Assembly: GCF_008087085.1 (NCBI RefSeq)
Contig: NZ_VIYJ01000009.1
Coordinates: 62,001 to 126,000 of the forward strand
Direction: 5' to 3'
Origin: Nocardioides rubriscoriae
GTDB lineage: Bacteria; Actinomycetota; Actinomycetes; Propionibacteriales; Nocardioidaceae
Length of the DNA: 64,000 bases
Positions 35,864 to 44,070 of this stretch are shown here, piece after piece. Position 1 is the first letter of the stretch. The number at the start of each line of letters is the position of its first letter. Position numbers and translations under genes: made by a program. A model generated the notes under the pieces. That model saw nothing but the letters and a program-made list of their open reading frames with translations. It had not been told where the DNA came from and did not search any database.

Positions 35864-35897
35864 CACCCCTCGCCGTAGAAACTACCGGCGAGGGGTG
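35864..35897 (-). terminator. hairpin between CsbD and the CPBP protease
   Basis: Perfect 12-bp arms CACCCCTCGCCG and CGGCGAGGGGTG around a 10-nt AT-rich loop. It lies 18 bp beyond the CsbD stop and directly at the CPBP start. The downstream arm contains the GAGGGG that can serve as the CPBP ribosome site, so it may couple termination and translation. Confidence 0.75.
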
Positions 35898-35915
35898 AGG
35901 AGGCGGTGACGGTGG

Positions 35916-36110
35916 TTACTTCGTCAGTCCGTCCTTGATGTCCGAGGCTGCGTCCTTGACCTTCTCGACGCCGTCCTTGATCGAGGCGGAGGCCTGGTCG
36001 CCCTTGCCCTCGGCCTCGAGGTCCTCGTTGCCGGTGGCCTTGCCGGTGGCTTCCTTGCCCTGGCCCTTGAGGTCTTCGGCCTTGTTGCTGATCTTGTCTC
36101 CGAGTCCCAC
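35916..36110 (-). CDS. CsbD family stress protein
   Basis: 64 residues, highly charged and without hydrophobic core. It is a KA/GE-rich helix repeat (KISNKAEDLKGQGKEATGKA, KVKDAASDIKDGL) typical of CsbD, a general-stress protein. GTG start with AAGGAG 7 bp upstream. It is monocistronic, with a hairpin terminator following. Function beyond stress association is unknown. Confidence 0.88.
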   Translation of the reverse strand: MGLGDKISNKAEDLKGQGKEATGKATGNEDLEAEGKGDQASASIKDGVEKVKDAASDIKDGLTK

Positions 36111-36208
36111 GTCATGCTCCTTCTCAGTCGGATGGCGCGTCGTACGACGTCGTCACCTCCACACAAGCACGGGGGTCCCGACCGCAGACCACCCCGTGGA
36201 GCGGGAGG

Positions 36209-37660
36209 TCACGTGAACTGGAGCACGCCGTCGTCGATCTTGCCGGTGCGGATCGTCGCGACGTCGACGTAGTAGTTCTGCTTCAGCGCCCAGGGGGCAC
36301 GGTCGCCCTGACGGGGCAGGCCGTCGAGCGCGCGCTGGACGTAGCCGGAGGCGAGGTCCATGAAGGGGCGCTCGCCCACGGAGTCGTCCTTGACCGGCAC
36401 GACCGCCTTCTTGCCGGTCTTGTCCATGTGGCCGAGCAGCCGGATGACGTACTCGCCGACGAGGTCGGCCTTGAGGGTCCAGGAGGCGTTGGTGTAGCCG
36501 ATGGTGAAGACGAAGTTGGGGATGCCGCTGACCATCAGGCCCTTGTAGGTCATGGTCTCGCTGGGCACGAACGCCTGGCCGTCGACCGTCACGTCGATGC
36601 CGCCGAAGAGCTTGAGCTTGAGCCCGGTGGCGCTGACGATGATGTCGGCCTCGAGCTCGCGGCCCGACGACAGCCGGATGCCGGTCGCGGTGAAGGTGTC
36701 GATCGTGTCGGTGACGACGTCGGCCTCGCCCGAGCGCAGGGCGCGGAACAGGTCGGAGTTGGGGACGACGCACAGCCGCTGGTCCCACACGTTGTAGGGC
36801 GGCTGGAAGTGCTCGTCGTAGGACATGCCCTCGGGCAGCTGCGGCTCGGTGAAGCGGCGCACGAGCTTCTTCGACACGTCGGGGAGCCGCTGCGCGAGCT
36901 GGTAGTTGGCGACCAGCTTGGCGATGTTGGCGGTGCGCACGATCGGGTAGCTGACCTTGGTGGGCAGCCGGCGCAGCGCCACGGCCAGCGGGTCCTTGCC
37001 GGGCTGCGGGAGGATGTAGGTCGGCGTGCGCTGCAGCATGGTGATCTTGGCGGCCTTGGGCGCCATCGACGGCACCAGCGTCACCGCGGTCGCCCCCGAG
37101 CCGATGACGACGACCTTCTTGTCGGCGTAGTCGAGGTCCTCGGGCCAGAACTGGGGGTAGACGACCTGCCCACCGGCGGCCTCGAACTCCTCGCGGCCGG
37201 GGAAGACGGGCGCGTGGCCGGTCTCGTAGTCGTAGTAGCCGGTGGCGCCCCACAGGAAGCCGGCGGTCATGGTGAGCTGGGCACCGTCGTGGTCGATGGT
37301 GACCGTCCAGCGGGCGGTCTCGCTGTCCCAGCTGGCGGCCGTGACCTTGTAGCGGTAGCGGATGAGCTTGTCGACGCCGTACTCCTCGGCGACGGTGCGC
37401 ACGTAGTCGAGGATCAGCGCACCGTCGGCCAGCGCGGTGTCGCTGGGCCAGGGGCGCCACTTGTAGCCGAAGGTGAACATGTCGGAGTCGGAGCGGATGC
37501 CGGGGTAGCGGAAGAGGTCCCAGGTGCCGCCGCTGGCCTCGCGCGCCTCGAGCAGCGCGATCGTGCGGCCGGGGTGGGCGGTCTTCAACTGGCAGGCGGC
37601 GCCGATGCCGCTCAGGCCGGCGCCCACGATGAGGACGTCGACGTGCTCTGGAGTGCTCAT
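36209..37660 (-). CDS. flavin-containing monooxygenase, EthA-like Baeyer-Villiger type
   Basis: 483 residues. FAD motif is VGAGLSGIGAACQL, then GGTWDLFRYPGIRSDSDMFTFG, and the NADP motif VVVIGSGATAVTLVP. These place it with the EthA/MymA class. The class fingerprint after the FPGRE segment normally reads VHPQHWPEDLDY; here it is VYPQFWPEDLDY, so the His of the Baeyer-Villiger signature is Tyr. Activity may be altered. It inserts oxygen next to a ketone or oxidises a soft heteroatom with NADPH. Monocistronic, divergence from known operons; start ATG at 37660. Confidence 0.88.
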   Translation of the reverse strand: MSTPEHVDVLIVGAGLSGIGAACQLKTAHPGRTIALLEAREASGGTWDLFRYPGIRSDSDMFTFGYKWRPWPSDTALADGALILDYVRTVAEEYGVDKLIRYRYKVTAASWDSETARWTVTIDHDGAQLTMTAGFLWGATGYYDYETGHAPVFPGREEFEAAGGQVVYPQFWPEDLDYADKKVVVIGSGATAVTLVPSMAPKAAKITMLQRTPTYILPQPGKDPLAVALRRLPTKVSYPIVRTANIAKLVANYQLAQRLPDVSKKLVRRFTEPQLPEGMSYDEHFQPPYNVWDQRLCVVPNSDLFRALRSGEADVVTDTIDTFTATGIRLSSGRELEADIIVSATGLKLKLFGGIDVTVDGQAFVPSETMTYKGLMVSGIPNFVFTIGYTNASWTLKADLVGEYVIRLLGHMDKTGKKAVVPVKDDSVGERPFMDLASGYVQRALDGLPRQGDRAPWALKQNYYVDVATIRTGKIDDGVLQFT

Positions 37661-37701
37661 GCGACCACGGTACGGCCTTGTTGACGGATGTTCAATAGGC
37701 G

Positions 37702-38469
37702 CTAGAGCACCCGACGCAGGAAGGTCCGCGTGCGCTCCTCGCGGGGCTCGGTGAAGATCTGCTCGGGCGTGCCGCGCTCGAGGATGCGCCCCTGGTGCAG
37801 GAAGCACACGGCGGTCGCGACCTCGCGCGCGAACCCCATCTCGTGGGTGGCGAGCACCATGGTGGTGCCCTCCTCGGCGAGGCGGCGCACGATGGTGAGC
37901 ACCTCCCCGACCAGCTCGGGGTCGAGCGCGGCGGTGATCTCGTCGAGCAGCAGCAGGCTCGGGCGGGTGCACAGCGCGCGCACCAGCGCGACGCGCTGCT
38001 GCTGGCCGCCCGAGAGGCGGTCGGGGTGCTTGTCGATGTGCTCCTCGAGCCCGAACGTCGTCAGCAGGTCGCGGGCGCGGTCCTCGGCCTCGGCCCTGCC
38101 CAGGCCGTGCACGCGGCGCGGCGCGAGGGTGCAGTTGTCGAGCACCGACAGGTGCGGGAACAGGTTGTAGGCCTGGAACACCATGCCGATGTGGCGGCGT
38201 ACCTCGCGCGGGTCGACCAGCGGGTCGGAGATCTCGCGGCCCCGGAACCGGATGACGCCGTCGTCGATCGGCTCGAGCAGGTCCAGGCAGCGCAGCAGCG
38301 TCGACTTGCCCGAGCCCGACGAGCCGATCAGGCAGATCACGTCGTGGGGCTGCACGGTGAGCCAGACGTCGTCGAGCACGACGCGGTCGCCGTAGGCCTT
38401 GCGGACGCCCTCGACCTCGAGCAGCGGCGCGACCGGGTCCTGGCCCGGGGTCTTCGCCAGGTCGGTCAT
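37702..38469 (-). CDS. polar amino acid ABC transporter ATP-binding protein
   Basis: 255 residues. Walker A is LIGSSGSGKST, Q-loop in MVFQAYNLFPHLSVL, signature LSGGQQQR, Walker B LLLLDEITAALDPE, H-loop VLATHEMGFA. These mark the GlnQ/HisP group. It overlaps the permease gene by 4 bp (ATGA) and completes an import system with the permease and the solute-binding lipoprotein encoded upstream. Atypical DEITAALD in place of DEPTSALD is common in actinobacterial members. Confidence 0.93.
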   Translation of the reverse strand: MTDLAKTPGQDPVAPLLEVEGVRKAYGDRVVLDDVWLTVQPHDVICLIGSSGSGKSTLLRCLDLLEPIDDGVIRFRGREISDPLVDPREVRRHIGMVFQAYNLFPHLSVLDNCTLAPRRVHGLGRAEAEDRARDLLTTFGLEEHIDKHPDRLSGGQQQRVALVRALCTRPSLLLLDEITAALDPELVGEVLTIVRRLAEEGTTMVLATHEMGFAREVATAVCFLHQGRILERGTPEQIFTEPREERTRTFLRRVL

Positions 38470-39338
38470 CGGGCCCCCGCCCTCTCGCGGCGCAGCGCGC
38501 GACGGCCGAGCCAGTCGGTGAAGCGCGCCAGCGGGATCGTCAGGGCGATGAAGAACAGCGACACCACGACGTAGGAGGTGTAGTTGAAGTTGTAGGCGGC
38601 GTAGTCGCGCGCGGCGAAGACGGACTCGAAGACCGCCACGACCGAGACCAGCGCGGTGTCCTTCTGCAGGGAGATGAAGTCGTTGAGCAGCGGTGGCGCG
38701 ACACGGCGCACCGCCTGGGGGACGACGACGTGGCGCATGGTCTGGGCGCGGCTGAGGGCCAGCGCCTCGGCGCTGGCGACCTGGGAGGGGTGGACCGAGT
38801 CGATGCCGGCGCGGAAGACCTCGCCGACGTAGGCGCCGTACGACAGCACGAGGGCGACGCCGGCCCAGAAGAAGCCGCTGGTCGGCAGGCCCTGCAGGCG
38901 GAGCGCGGGCATCCCGAAGCCGAGCATGAGCACCAGCAGGATGGTGGGCACGCCGCGGAACAGGTCGACGTAGACGACGGCGAGCAACCGCAGCGGGGTC
39001 AGGAGCGGGGTGCGGCTCGAGCGGGCCAGCGCGACGAGCAGCCCGAGCACGAGGATGAAGACCTCGCAGATCATGAACAGCTTGACGTTGAGCCAGAACC
39101 CGTCGCGGATGGCGGGGAACGACTCCTTCGCGGCGTCGAGGTCGAGGAACGTCTCCTGGAACCGCGGCCAGCCCGGCGAGGTGAGGACGACCGCGGCGAG
39201 GCCGCCGAGCACGACGACGACCGCGGTGCTCGCGACGAGCAGGGAGCGGGTGCGCTGCCGGCGGCGGACGCGGCGGCGCTCGAGCTCGCGGGCGCTGGGG
39301 GTCCAGCCGCCCTCCGGGGCACGCGTCGCGTCGCTCAC
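38466..39338 (-). CDS. polar amino acid ABC transporter permease
   Basis: 290 residues. One N-terminal helix (SLLVASTAVVVVLGGLAAVV) and a periplasmic-type stretch precede the five-helix HisMQ/GlnP domain. The EAA-type loop is EALALSRAQTMRHVVVPQAVRRVAPPLLND. The RGVPTILLVLMLGFG segment is typical of amino acid permeases. Only one permease gene is present, so it would form a homodimer. GTG at 39338, 2 bp after the stop of the binding-protein gene. Confidence 0.9.
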   Translation of the reverse strand: MSDATRAPEGGWTPSARELERRRVRRRQRTRSLLVASTAVVVVLGGLAAVVLTSPGWPRFQETFLDLDAAKESFPAIRDGFWLNVKLFMICEVFILVLGLLVALARSSRTPLLTPLRLLAVVYVDLFRGVPTILLVLMLGFGMPALRLQGLPTSGFFWAGVALVLSYGAYVGEVFRAGIDSVHPSQVASAEALALSRAQTMRHVVVPQAVRRVAPPLLNDFISLQKDTALVSVVAVFESVFAARDYAAYNFNYTSYVVVSLFFIALTIPLARFTDWLGRRALRRERAGAR

Positions 39339-39340
39339 CG

Positions 39341-40222
39341 TCAGGAGAGCTCGGGGACGTCCACGACGTCGGACAGCCACTGCTGCTCGAGCTGGTCGAG
39401 CGTGCCGTCCTCGCGCAGCGCGGCGAGCGCCTGGTCGACGCACGGCGTGAGCGCGCTGTCCTTCTCCAGCAGCAGGCCGAACTCCTCCTGCTCGCCGGTC
39501 TCGGGCTGGAACTGCCCGATGATCTGGCTGCCCTCGATCTCGACGGCGCTGATGTAGAAGGCGGTCGGCAGGTCGGCGAGGATCGCGTCGACCTGGCCGT
39601 TCTGCAGGGCCTGCTTGGCGGCGTTGGTGTCCTCGAAGACCAGCGGGTCGGAGTCGGGGTCGATGACGTCGCGGATCGCGGTCAGCGACGTCGTACCGGT
39701 CTGGGCGCCGAGCTTGTAGCCGGCGAGGTCGGCGATGCTGGTGACGTCGGCGACGGGCGAGCCCTTCAGCGTGATCACGGCCTGCGCGGCGGAGTAGTAG
39801 CCGTCGGAGAAGTCGACGACCTTCGCGCGCTGGGGGGTGATCGAGATCTGGTTGATGTCGAAGTCGAACGTCTTCTCGCCCGGGGCGTAGGAGTTGTTGA
39901 AAGGCACGGTCACCCAGCTCACGTCGCCCTGGTCGAAGCCGAGCTGGTCGGCCACGGCGTAGGCGACCGCCGACTCGAAGCCCTTGGCGTTGGTGGGGTC
40001 GTCGTCGACGAACCACGGCTCGAACGCCGGGGAGTCGGTGCCGACGGTGAGCTGTCCGGGCGTCTTGAGGGCCAGCGACTCCGGGGCGCAGGCGTCGGCC
40101 TGGGCGGAGGCGTCGTTGCTCGACGTGTCGGTGGCGCTGTCGTCGGTCTCGTCGACCGGGGCGCAGGCGATGACGCCGACGAGCAGGGGCAGGGTGACGA
40201 GCGCGAGACGACGACGGTGCAT
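39341..40222 (-). CDS. amino acid ABC transporter substrate-binding lipoprotein
   Basis: 293 residues. The signal peptide MHRRRLALVTLPLLVGVIAC ends in a lipobox (VIAC), so the protein is anchored by Cys20. The mature part starts with a Asp/Thr/Ser linker and continues with the SBP_bac_3 fold: GQLTVGTDSPAFEPWF, GFESAVAYAVADQLGF, FDINQISITPQRAKVVDFSD, and DLAGYKLGAQTGTTS. It captures a polar amino acid or related solute for the downstream permease and ATPase. Confidence 0.92.
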   Translation of the reverse strand: MHRRRLALVTLPLLVGVIACAPVDETDDSATDTSSNDASAQADACAPESLALKTPGQLTVGTDSPAFEPWFVDDDPTNAKGFESAVAYAVADQLGFDQGDVSWVTVPFNNSYAPGEKTFDFDINQISITPQRAKVVDFSDGYYSAAQAVITLKGSPVADVTSIADLAGYKLGAQTGTTSLTAIRDVIDPDSDPLVFEDTNAAKQALQNGQVDAILADLPTAFYISAVEIEGSQIIGQFQPETGEQEEFGLLLEKDSALTPCVDQALAALREDGTLDQLEQQWLSDVVDVPELS

Positions 40223-40265
40223 GGCCAGATCGTAGAGCCGCGTCGGTCGCCCGGGGTCTCGAGGT

Positions 40266-41438
40266 TCAGGCCTGGACGGCCACGCCCCGCTCGAGCAGGC
40301 CGTCGACGTCGCCGACGCCCCAGGCGGTGAGCGCGGCGCGGGTGTGCTCGCCGGCGCCGGGCGGCGGCAGGGTCAGGGTCGCCTCGGTGCGCGAGAAGCG
40401 GGGAGCCGGGACCGGCTGGGTCATGCCGTCCTTCTCGACGAAGGTGCCGCGCGCCGCGAGGTGGGGGTGCTGGGGCGCCTCGCTGATCGGGATGATGCCG
40501 GCCACGCAGGCGTCGGTGCCCTCGAAGAGCTCGATCCACTCGGCCTGGGTCCGCTGCTTGAACGTGGTGGTGAAGACCTCGCGCATCTCGTCGTAGCGGT
40601 CGAGGTCGGCCTGGCCGGGGCAGGTGTCCTTGACGCCGAGGAGGGTGACGAGCGCGTCGAAGAACTGCGGCTCGAGCGACCCGACGCTCATGTGCTTGCC
40701 GTCGGAGGTCTCGTAGACGTCGTAGAACGGCACGCCGCCGTCGAGCAGGTTGGCCGCCCGCTCCTCGCGGTAGCCGCCGGAGTTGGCGAACGCGTTGGTC
40801 ATGGCGTTGAGGTGGGCGGTGCCGTCGACGATCGCGGCGTCGACGACCTGGCCCTGGCCCGACACCTTGGCCTCGAGCAGCGCGGCCAGGATCCCGATGA
40901 CGAGGTAGGTCGAGCCGCCGCCGAAGTCGCCGACCAGGTTGGCCGGGAAGTGCGGGCGGCTCTTGTCCTGGCCCAGGCCGAAGAGCGCGCCGGTGATGGC
41001 GATGTAGTTCATGTCGTGGCCGGCGGCGAGCGCGAGCGGCCCGGTCTGGCCCCAACCGGTCATCCGGCCGTAGACCAGGCGCGGGTTGACGGCGCGGCAG
41101 TCGTCGGGCCCCAGGCCCAGGCGCTCGGTGACGCCCGGGCGCATGCCCTCGACGAGCACGTCGGCGTCGGCGACCAGGTCGAGGACGACCTGGCGGGCCT
41201 CGGGGTTCTTGAGGTCGAGCGCAACGCTGGGCCGGCCGCGGTTGAGCAGCATGGTCTTGCCGCCGGCCAAGGCCTGGCCGCCCGGCCGCTCGACACGGAT
41301 CACGTCGGCCCCGAGGTCGGCCAGGATCATGCACGCGTGCGGGCCCGGCCCGATGCCGGCGATCTCCACGACCTTGACGCCCTTCAGCGGTCCGGTGCCC
41401 TGCCCCAGCTCGATCGTCTGCCCGTTCTGCTCGCTCAT
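40266..41438 (-). CDS. CaiB/BaiF family CoA transferase (alpha-methylacyl-CoA racemase-like)
   Basis: 390 residues, the length of a class III CoA transferase or racemase. Motifs: VVEIAGIGPGPHACMILADL, DVIRVERPGG, LNRGRPSVALDLKNPEAR, and LAAGHDMNYIAITGAL, where the Asp is the catalytic residue. The last match with the racemase-type HD pair (GHDMNYIA) suggests 2-methylacyl-CoA racemase activity, which epimerises branched acyl-CoA before beta-oxidation. Divergent from the PadR-fadH-like operon and likely linked to it by shared fatty acid context. Confidence 0.88.
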   Translation of the reverse strand: MSEQNGQTIELGQGTGPLKGVKVVEIAGIGPGPHACMILADLGADVIRVERPGGQALAGGKTMLLNRGRPSVALDLKNPEARQVVLDLVADADVLVEGMRPGVTERLGLGPDDCRAVNPRLVYGRMTGWGQTGPLALAAGHDMNYIAITGALFGLGQDKSRPHFPANLVGDFGGGSTYLVIGILAALLEAKVSGQGQVVDAAIVDGTAHLNAMTNAFANSGGYREERAANLLDGGVPFYDVYETSDGKHMSVGSLEPQFFDALVTLLGVKDTCPGQADLDRYDEMREVFTTTFKQRTQAEWIELFEGTDACVAGIIPISEAPQHPHLAARGTFVEKDGMTQPVPAPRFSRTEATLTLPPPGAGEHTRAALTAWGVGDVDGLLERGVAVQA

Positions 41439-41496
41439 GAGCGCGATCCTGCCACGACGTTGCCAGTTCTGCTGTCACGGTCCGTGGGCGCAGGCT

Positions 41497-41510
41497 TGCA
41501 ACTCGTTGCA
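41497..41510. promoter_or_regulatory. candidate PadR operator
   Basis: TGCAACTCGTTGCA is a palindrome with 6-bp arms and a 2-bp centre. It lies 22 bp before the padR start, in the 94-bp divergent spacer. Symmetric ATGC/TGCAT-like dyads are typical PadR sites, so autoregulation and control of the CoA transferase are plausible. Confidence 0.55.
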
Positions 41511-41532
41511 TAGGTCTGCCAGGCTGACCCGC

Positions 41533-42063
41533 ATGGCCCTTGAGCACGCGTTGATGGTGGCGCTGCGCGAGCGGCCGGCGTCGGGGCTCGAGCTGGCCCG
41601 GCGCTTCGAGCGGTCGATCGGGTTCTTCTGGTCCGCGACACACCAGCAGATCTACAAGGTGCTGGGCCGGATGGACCGCGACGGCTGGGTCGTGGTGACC
41701 GAGGTCGAGCAGGACGGCCGCCCCACCAAGAAGGTCTACGCCGTGAGTCCGCTGGGCGAGCAGGCCCTGGCCGACTGGCTCGCCGAGCCGGTGGAGGCCG
41801 CGCCCATGCGCAGCGAGCTCGCGGTCAAGATGCGCGGCGCGTCCTTCGGCGACCGCGCGGCGGTGCTCGACGTCGTACGCGCCAACCTGGCCGACCACGC
41901 CACCCGGCTCGACCACTACCGACAGCTCGAGAAGCGCGACTACCCCCGACCCGAGCAGCTGAGCGGGATCGACCTCGACCACCACCTCGTGCTGCGCGGC
42001 GGGATCCTCATGGAGGAGACCTGGGTCGCGTGGCTCACCGACTACCTGGAGGCCCACTCGTGA
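41533..42063 (+). CDS. PadR family transcriptional regulator
   Basis: 176 residues. N-terminal winged helix (MALEHALMVALRERPASGLE, SIGFFWSATHQQIYKVLGRM, GWVVVTEVEQDGRPTKKVYAVSPLGEQAL) and a C-terminal coiled-coil helix region of the PadR/Vir type. It ends in a GTGA overlap with the dienoyl-CoA reductase gene, so it is co-transcribed with it. It probably represses the locus through the palindrome at 41497. Confidence 0.9.
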   Translation: MALEHALMVALRERPASGLELARRFERSIGFFWSATHQQIYKVLGRMDRDGWVVVTEVEQDGRPTKKVYAVSPLGEQALADWLAEPVEAAPMRSELAVKMRGASFGDRAAVLDVVRANLADHATRLDHYRQLEKRDYPRPEQLSGIDLDHHLVLRGGILMEETWVAWLTDYLEAHS

Positions 42064-44048
42064 ACGCCCACTACCCCCACCTGATGCAGCCGATCGACCT
42101 CGGCGGCCTGACCCTGCGCAACCGCGTGGTCATGGGCTCGATGCACACCGGGCTCGAGGACAGCGTGCGTCACCTCGACGAGCTCGCGGCCTACTACGCC
42201 GAGCGCGCCCGCGGCGGGGTCGGCCTCATCGTCACCGGCGGCTACGCGCCCACCAAGCGAGGCTGGCTCAAGCCCTTCGCCTCCGAGATGACCACGCGCC
42301 TGCAGGCGATGCGCCACCGCGACGTCACCGGCGCGGTCCACGACGAGGGCGGCGCCATCGCGCTGCAGGTGCTGCACGCGGGCCGCTACGGCTACCACCC
42401 GCTGTCGGTCTCGGCGAGCAACCACAAGAGCCCGATCACGCCGTTCCGGCCCTCCGCGCTCTCGAGCCGCGGCGTCGACCGCACCGCCACCGCCTTCGCG
42501 CGGTCGGTCGCGCTCGCGCGCAAGGCCGGGTACGACGCCGTCGAGGTCATGGGCTCCGAGGGCTACCTCATCAACCAGTTCCTAGCGGCGCGCACCAACG
42601 ACCGCACCGACGCGTGGGGCGGCAGCGCCGACAAGCGGATGCGCTTCCCGCTCGAGGTCGTACGCCGGGCCCGCGAGCTCGTGGGCGGCGACTTCCCGAT
42701 CATGTACCGGATCTCGCTGCTCGACCTCGTCGAGGGCGGCCAGACCTGGGACGAGGTCGTCGCACTGGCCCACGGCCTCGAGGAGGTCGGGGTGACGGTG
42801 CTCAACACCGGCATCGGCTGGCACGAGGCGCGGGTGCCGACGATCATCACCCAGGTGCCGCAGGGCGCCTGGCGTGACGCGACCGCCCGCCTCAAGGCCG
42901 CGGTGTCGGTGCCGGTGTGCGCGAGCAACCGCATCAACAGCCCCGAGATGGCCGAAGCGATCCTCGCCGAGGGCCAGGCCGACCTGGTCTCGATGGCGCG
43001 GCCGCTGCTGGCCGACCCCGACTTCGTGGCCAAGGCCGCGGCGGGTCGCGCCGACGAGATCAACACCTGCATCGGCTGCAACCAGGCGTGCCTCGACCAC
43101 GTGTTCCAGAACCAGAAAGCGTCCTGCCTGGTCAACCCGCGCGCCTGCCGCGAGACGACCCTGGTGCTCGCCCCCACCCGCCGGCGGTCCACCGTCGCGG
43201 TCGTCGGGGCCGGCCCGGCCGGGCTCGCCGCGGCCACCGCCGCGGCCGAGCGCGGCTTCGCGGTCACGCTCTTCGAGCGCTCGGACAGCCTCGGCGGGCA
43301 GTTCCGGCTGGCGATGGCCGTGCCCGGCAAGGAGGACTTCGCCGAGACGCTGCGCTACTTCACCCGTCGCCTCGAGGTGCTCGGCGTCGACCTGCGCCTG
43401 TCGACCGAGGCCACCGACGCCGAGCTCGCGGGCTTCGACGAGGTGGTCGTCGCCACCGGCGTCGTCCCCCGGGTGCCCGCCATCGACGGCATCGACCACC
43501 CCAGCGTCGCGTCGTACGCCGACGTGCTGGCCGGGCACGTCGTGCCCGGTCGTCGGGTCGCGGTCGTCGGGGCCGGCGGCATCGGCGTCGACGTGAGCGT
43601 GTGGCTGACCCACCAGCCCGAGACGCTCGAGGACTGGAAAGCGCACTGGGGCGTCGGCGACCCGTCGCTGCACGCCGGCGGGCTGACCGAGCCCAAGCCG
43701 CGCGAGCCCCTGCGCGAGGTCACGCTCGTGCAGCGCCGCTCGACCCCGATCGGCGTCGACCTCGGCAAGACCTCGGGCTGGGCCCACCGCGCCGTGCTCA
43801 AGCAGAGCGGGGTCACCCAGGTCAGCGGGGCGACGTACGTGCGGATCGACGACGAGGGCCTGCACCTGCTGGTCGACGGGCAGCCGCGCGTCGTCGCGGC
43901 CGACACCGTCGTGGTCTGCGCCGGCCAGGAGTCGGTGCGCGACCTGGTCGCCGACGGCCGCCACGTGGTCGGCGGCGCCGACGTCGCCGCCGAGCTCGAC
44001 GCCAAGCGAGCCATCGAGCAGGCGACCCGGTTGGTCGCCGCCCTCTGA
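42060..44048 (+). CDS. 2,4-dienoyl-CoA reductase/old yellow enzyme family (FadH-like)
   Basis: 662 residues. An FMN TIM barrel comes first (LRNRVVMGSMHTGLED, LQVLHAGRYGYHP, YLINQFLAARTNDRTDAWGG), then the 4Fe-4S motif C-x2-C-x3-C-x11-C in CIGCNQACLDH with a final Cys in ASCLVNPRAC. Next is an FAD/NADPH domain (VAVVGAGPAGLAAATAAAER). The architecture equals FadH, which removes the 4,5 double bond pattern of unsaturated fatty acyl-CoA using NADPH. GTG at 42060 overlaps the PadR stop. Confidence 0.92.
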   Translation: MNAHYPHLMQPIDLGGLTLRNRVVMGSMHTGLEDSVRHLDELAAYYAERARGGVGLIVTGGYAPTKRGWLKPFASEMTTRLQAMRHRDVTGAVHDEGGAIALQVLHAGRYGYHPLSVSASNHKSPITPFRPSALSSRGVDRTATAFARSVALARKAGYDAVEVMGSEGYLINQFLAARTNDRTDAWGGSADKRMRFPLEVVRRARELVGGDFPIMYRISLLDLVEGGQTWDEVVALAHGLEEVGVTVLNTGIGWHEARVPTIITQVPQGAWRDATARLKAAVSVPVCASNRINSPEMAEAILAEGQADLVSMARPLLADPDFVAKAAAGRADEINTCIGCNQACLDHVFQNQKASCLVNPRACRETTLVLAPTRRRSTVAVVGAGPAGLAAATAAAERGFAVTLFERSDSLGGQFRLAMAVPGKEDFAETLRYFTRRLEVLGVDLRLSTEATDAELAGFDEVVVATGVVPRVPAIDGIDHPSVASYADVLAGHVVPGRRVAVVGAGGIGVDVSVWLTHQPETLEDWKAHWGVGDPSLHAGGLTEPKPREPLREVTLVQRRSTPIGVDLGKTSGWAHRAVLKQSGVTQVSGATYVRIDDEGLHLLVDGQPRVVAADTVVVCAGQESVRDLVADGRHVVGGADVAAELDAKRAIEQATRLVAAL

Positions 44049-44070
44049 CGCCGGATCGTAGGTTGGGCTC

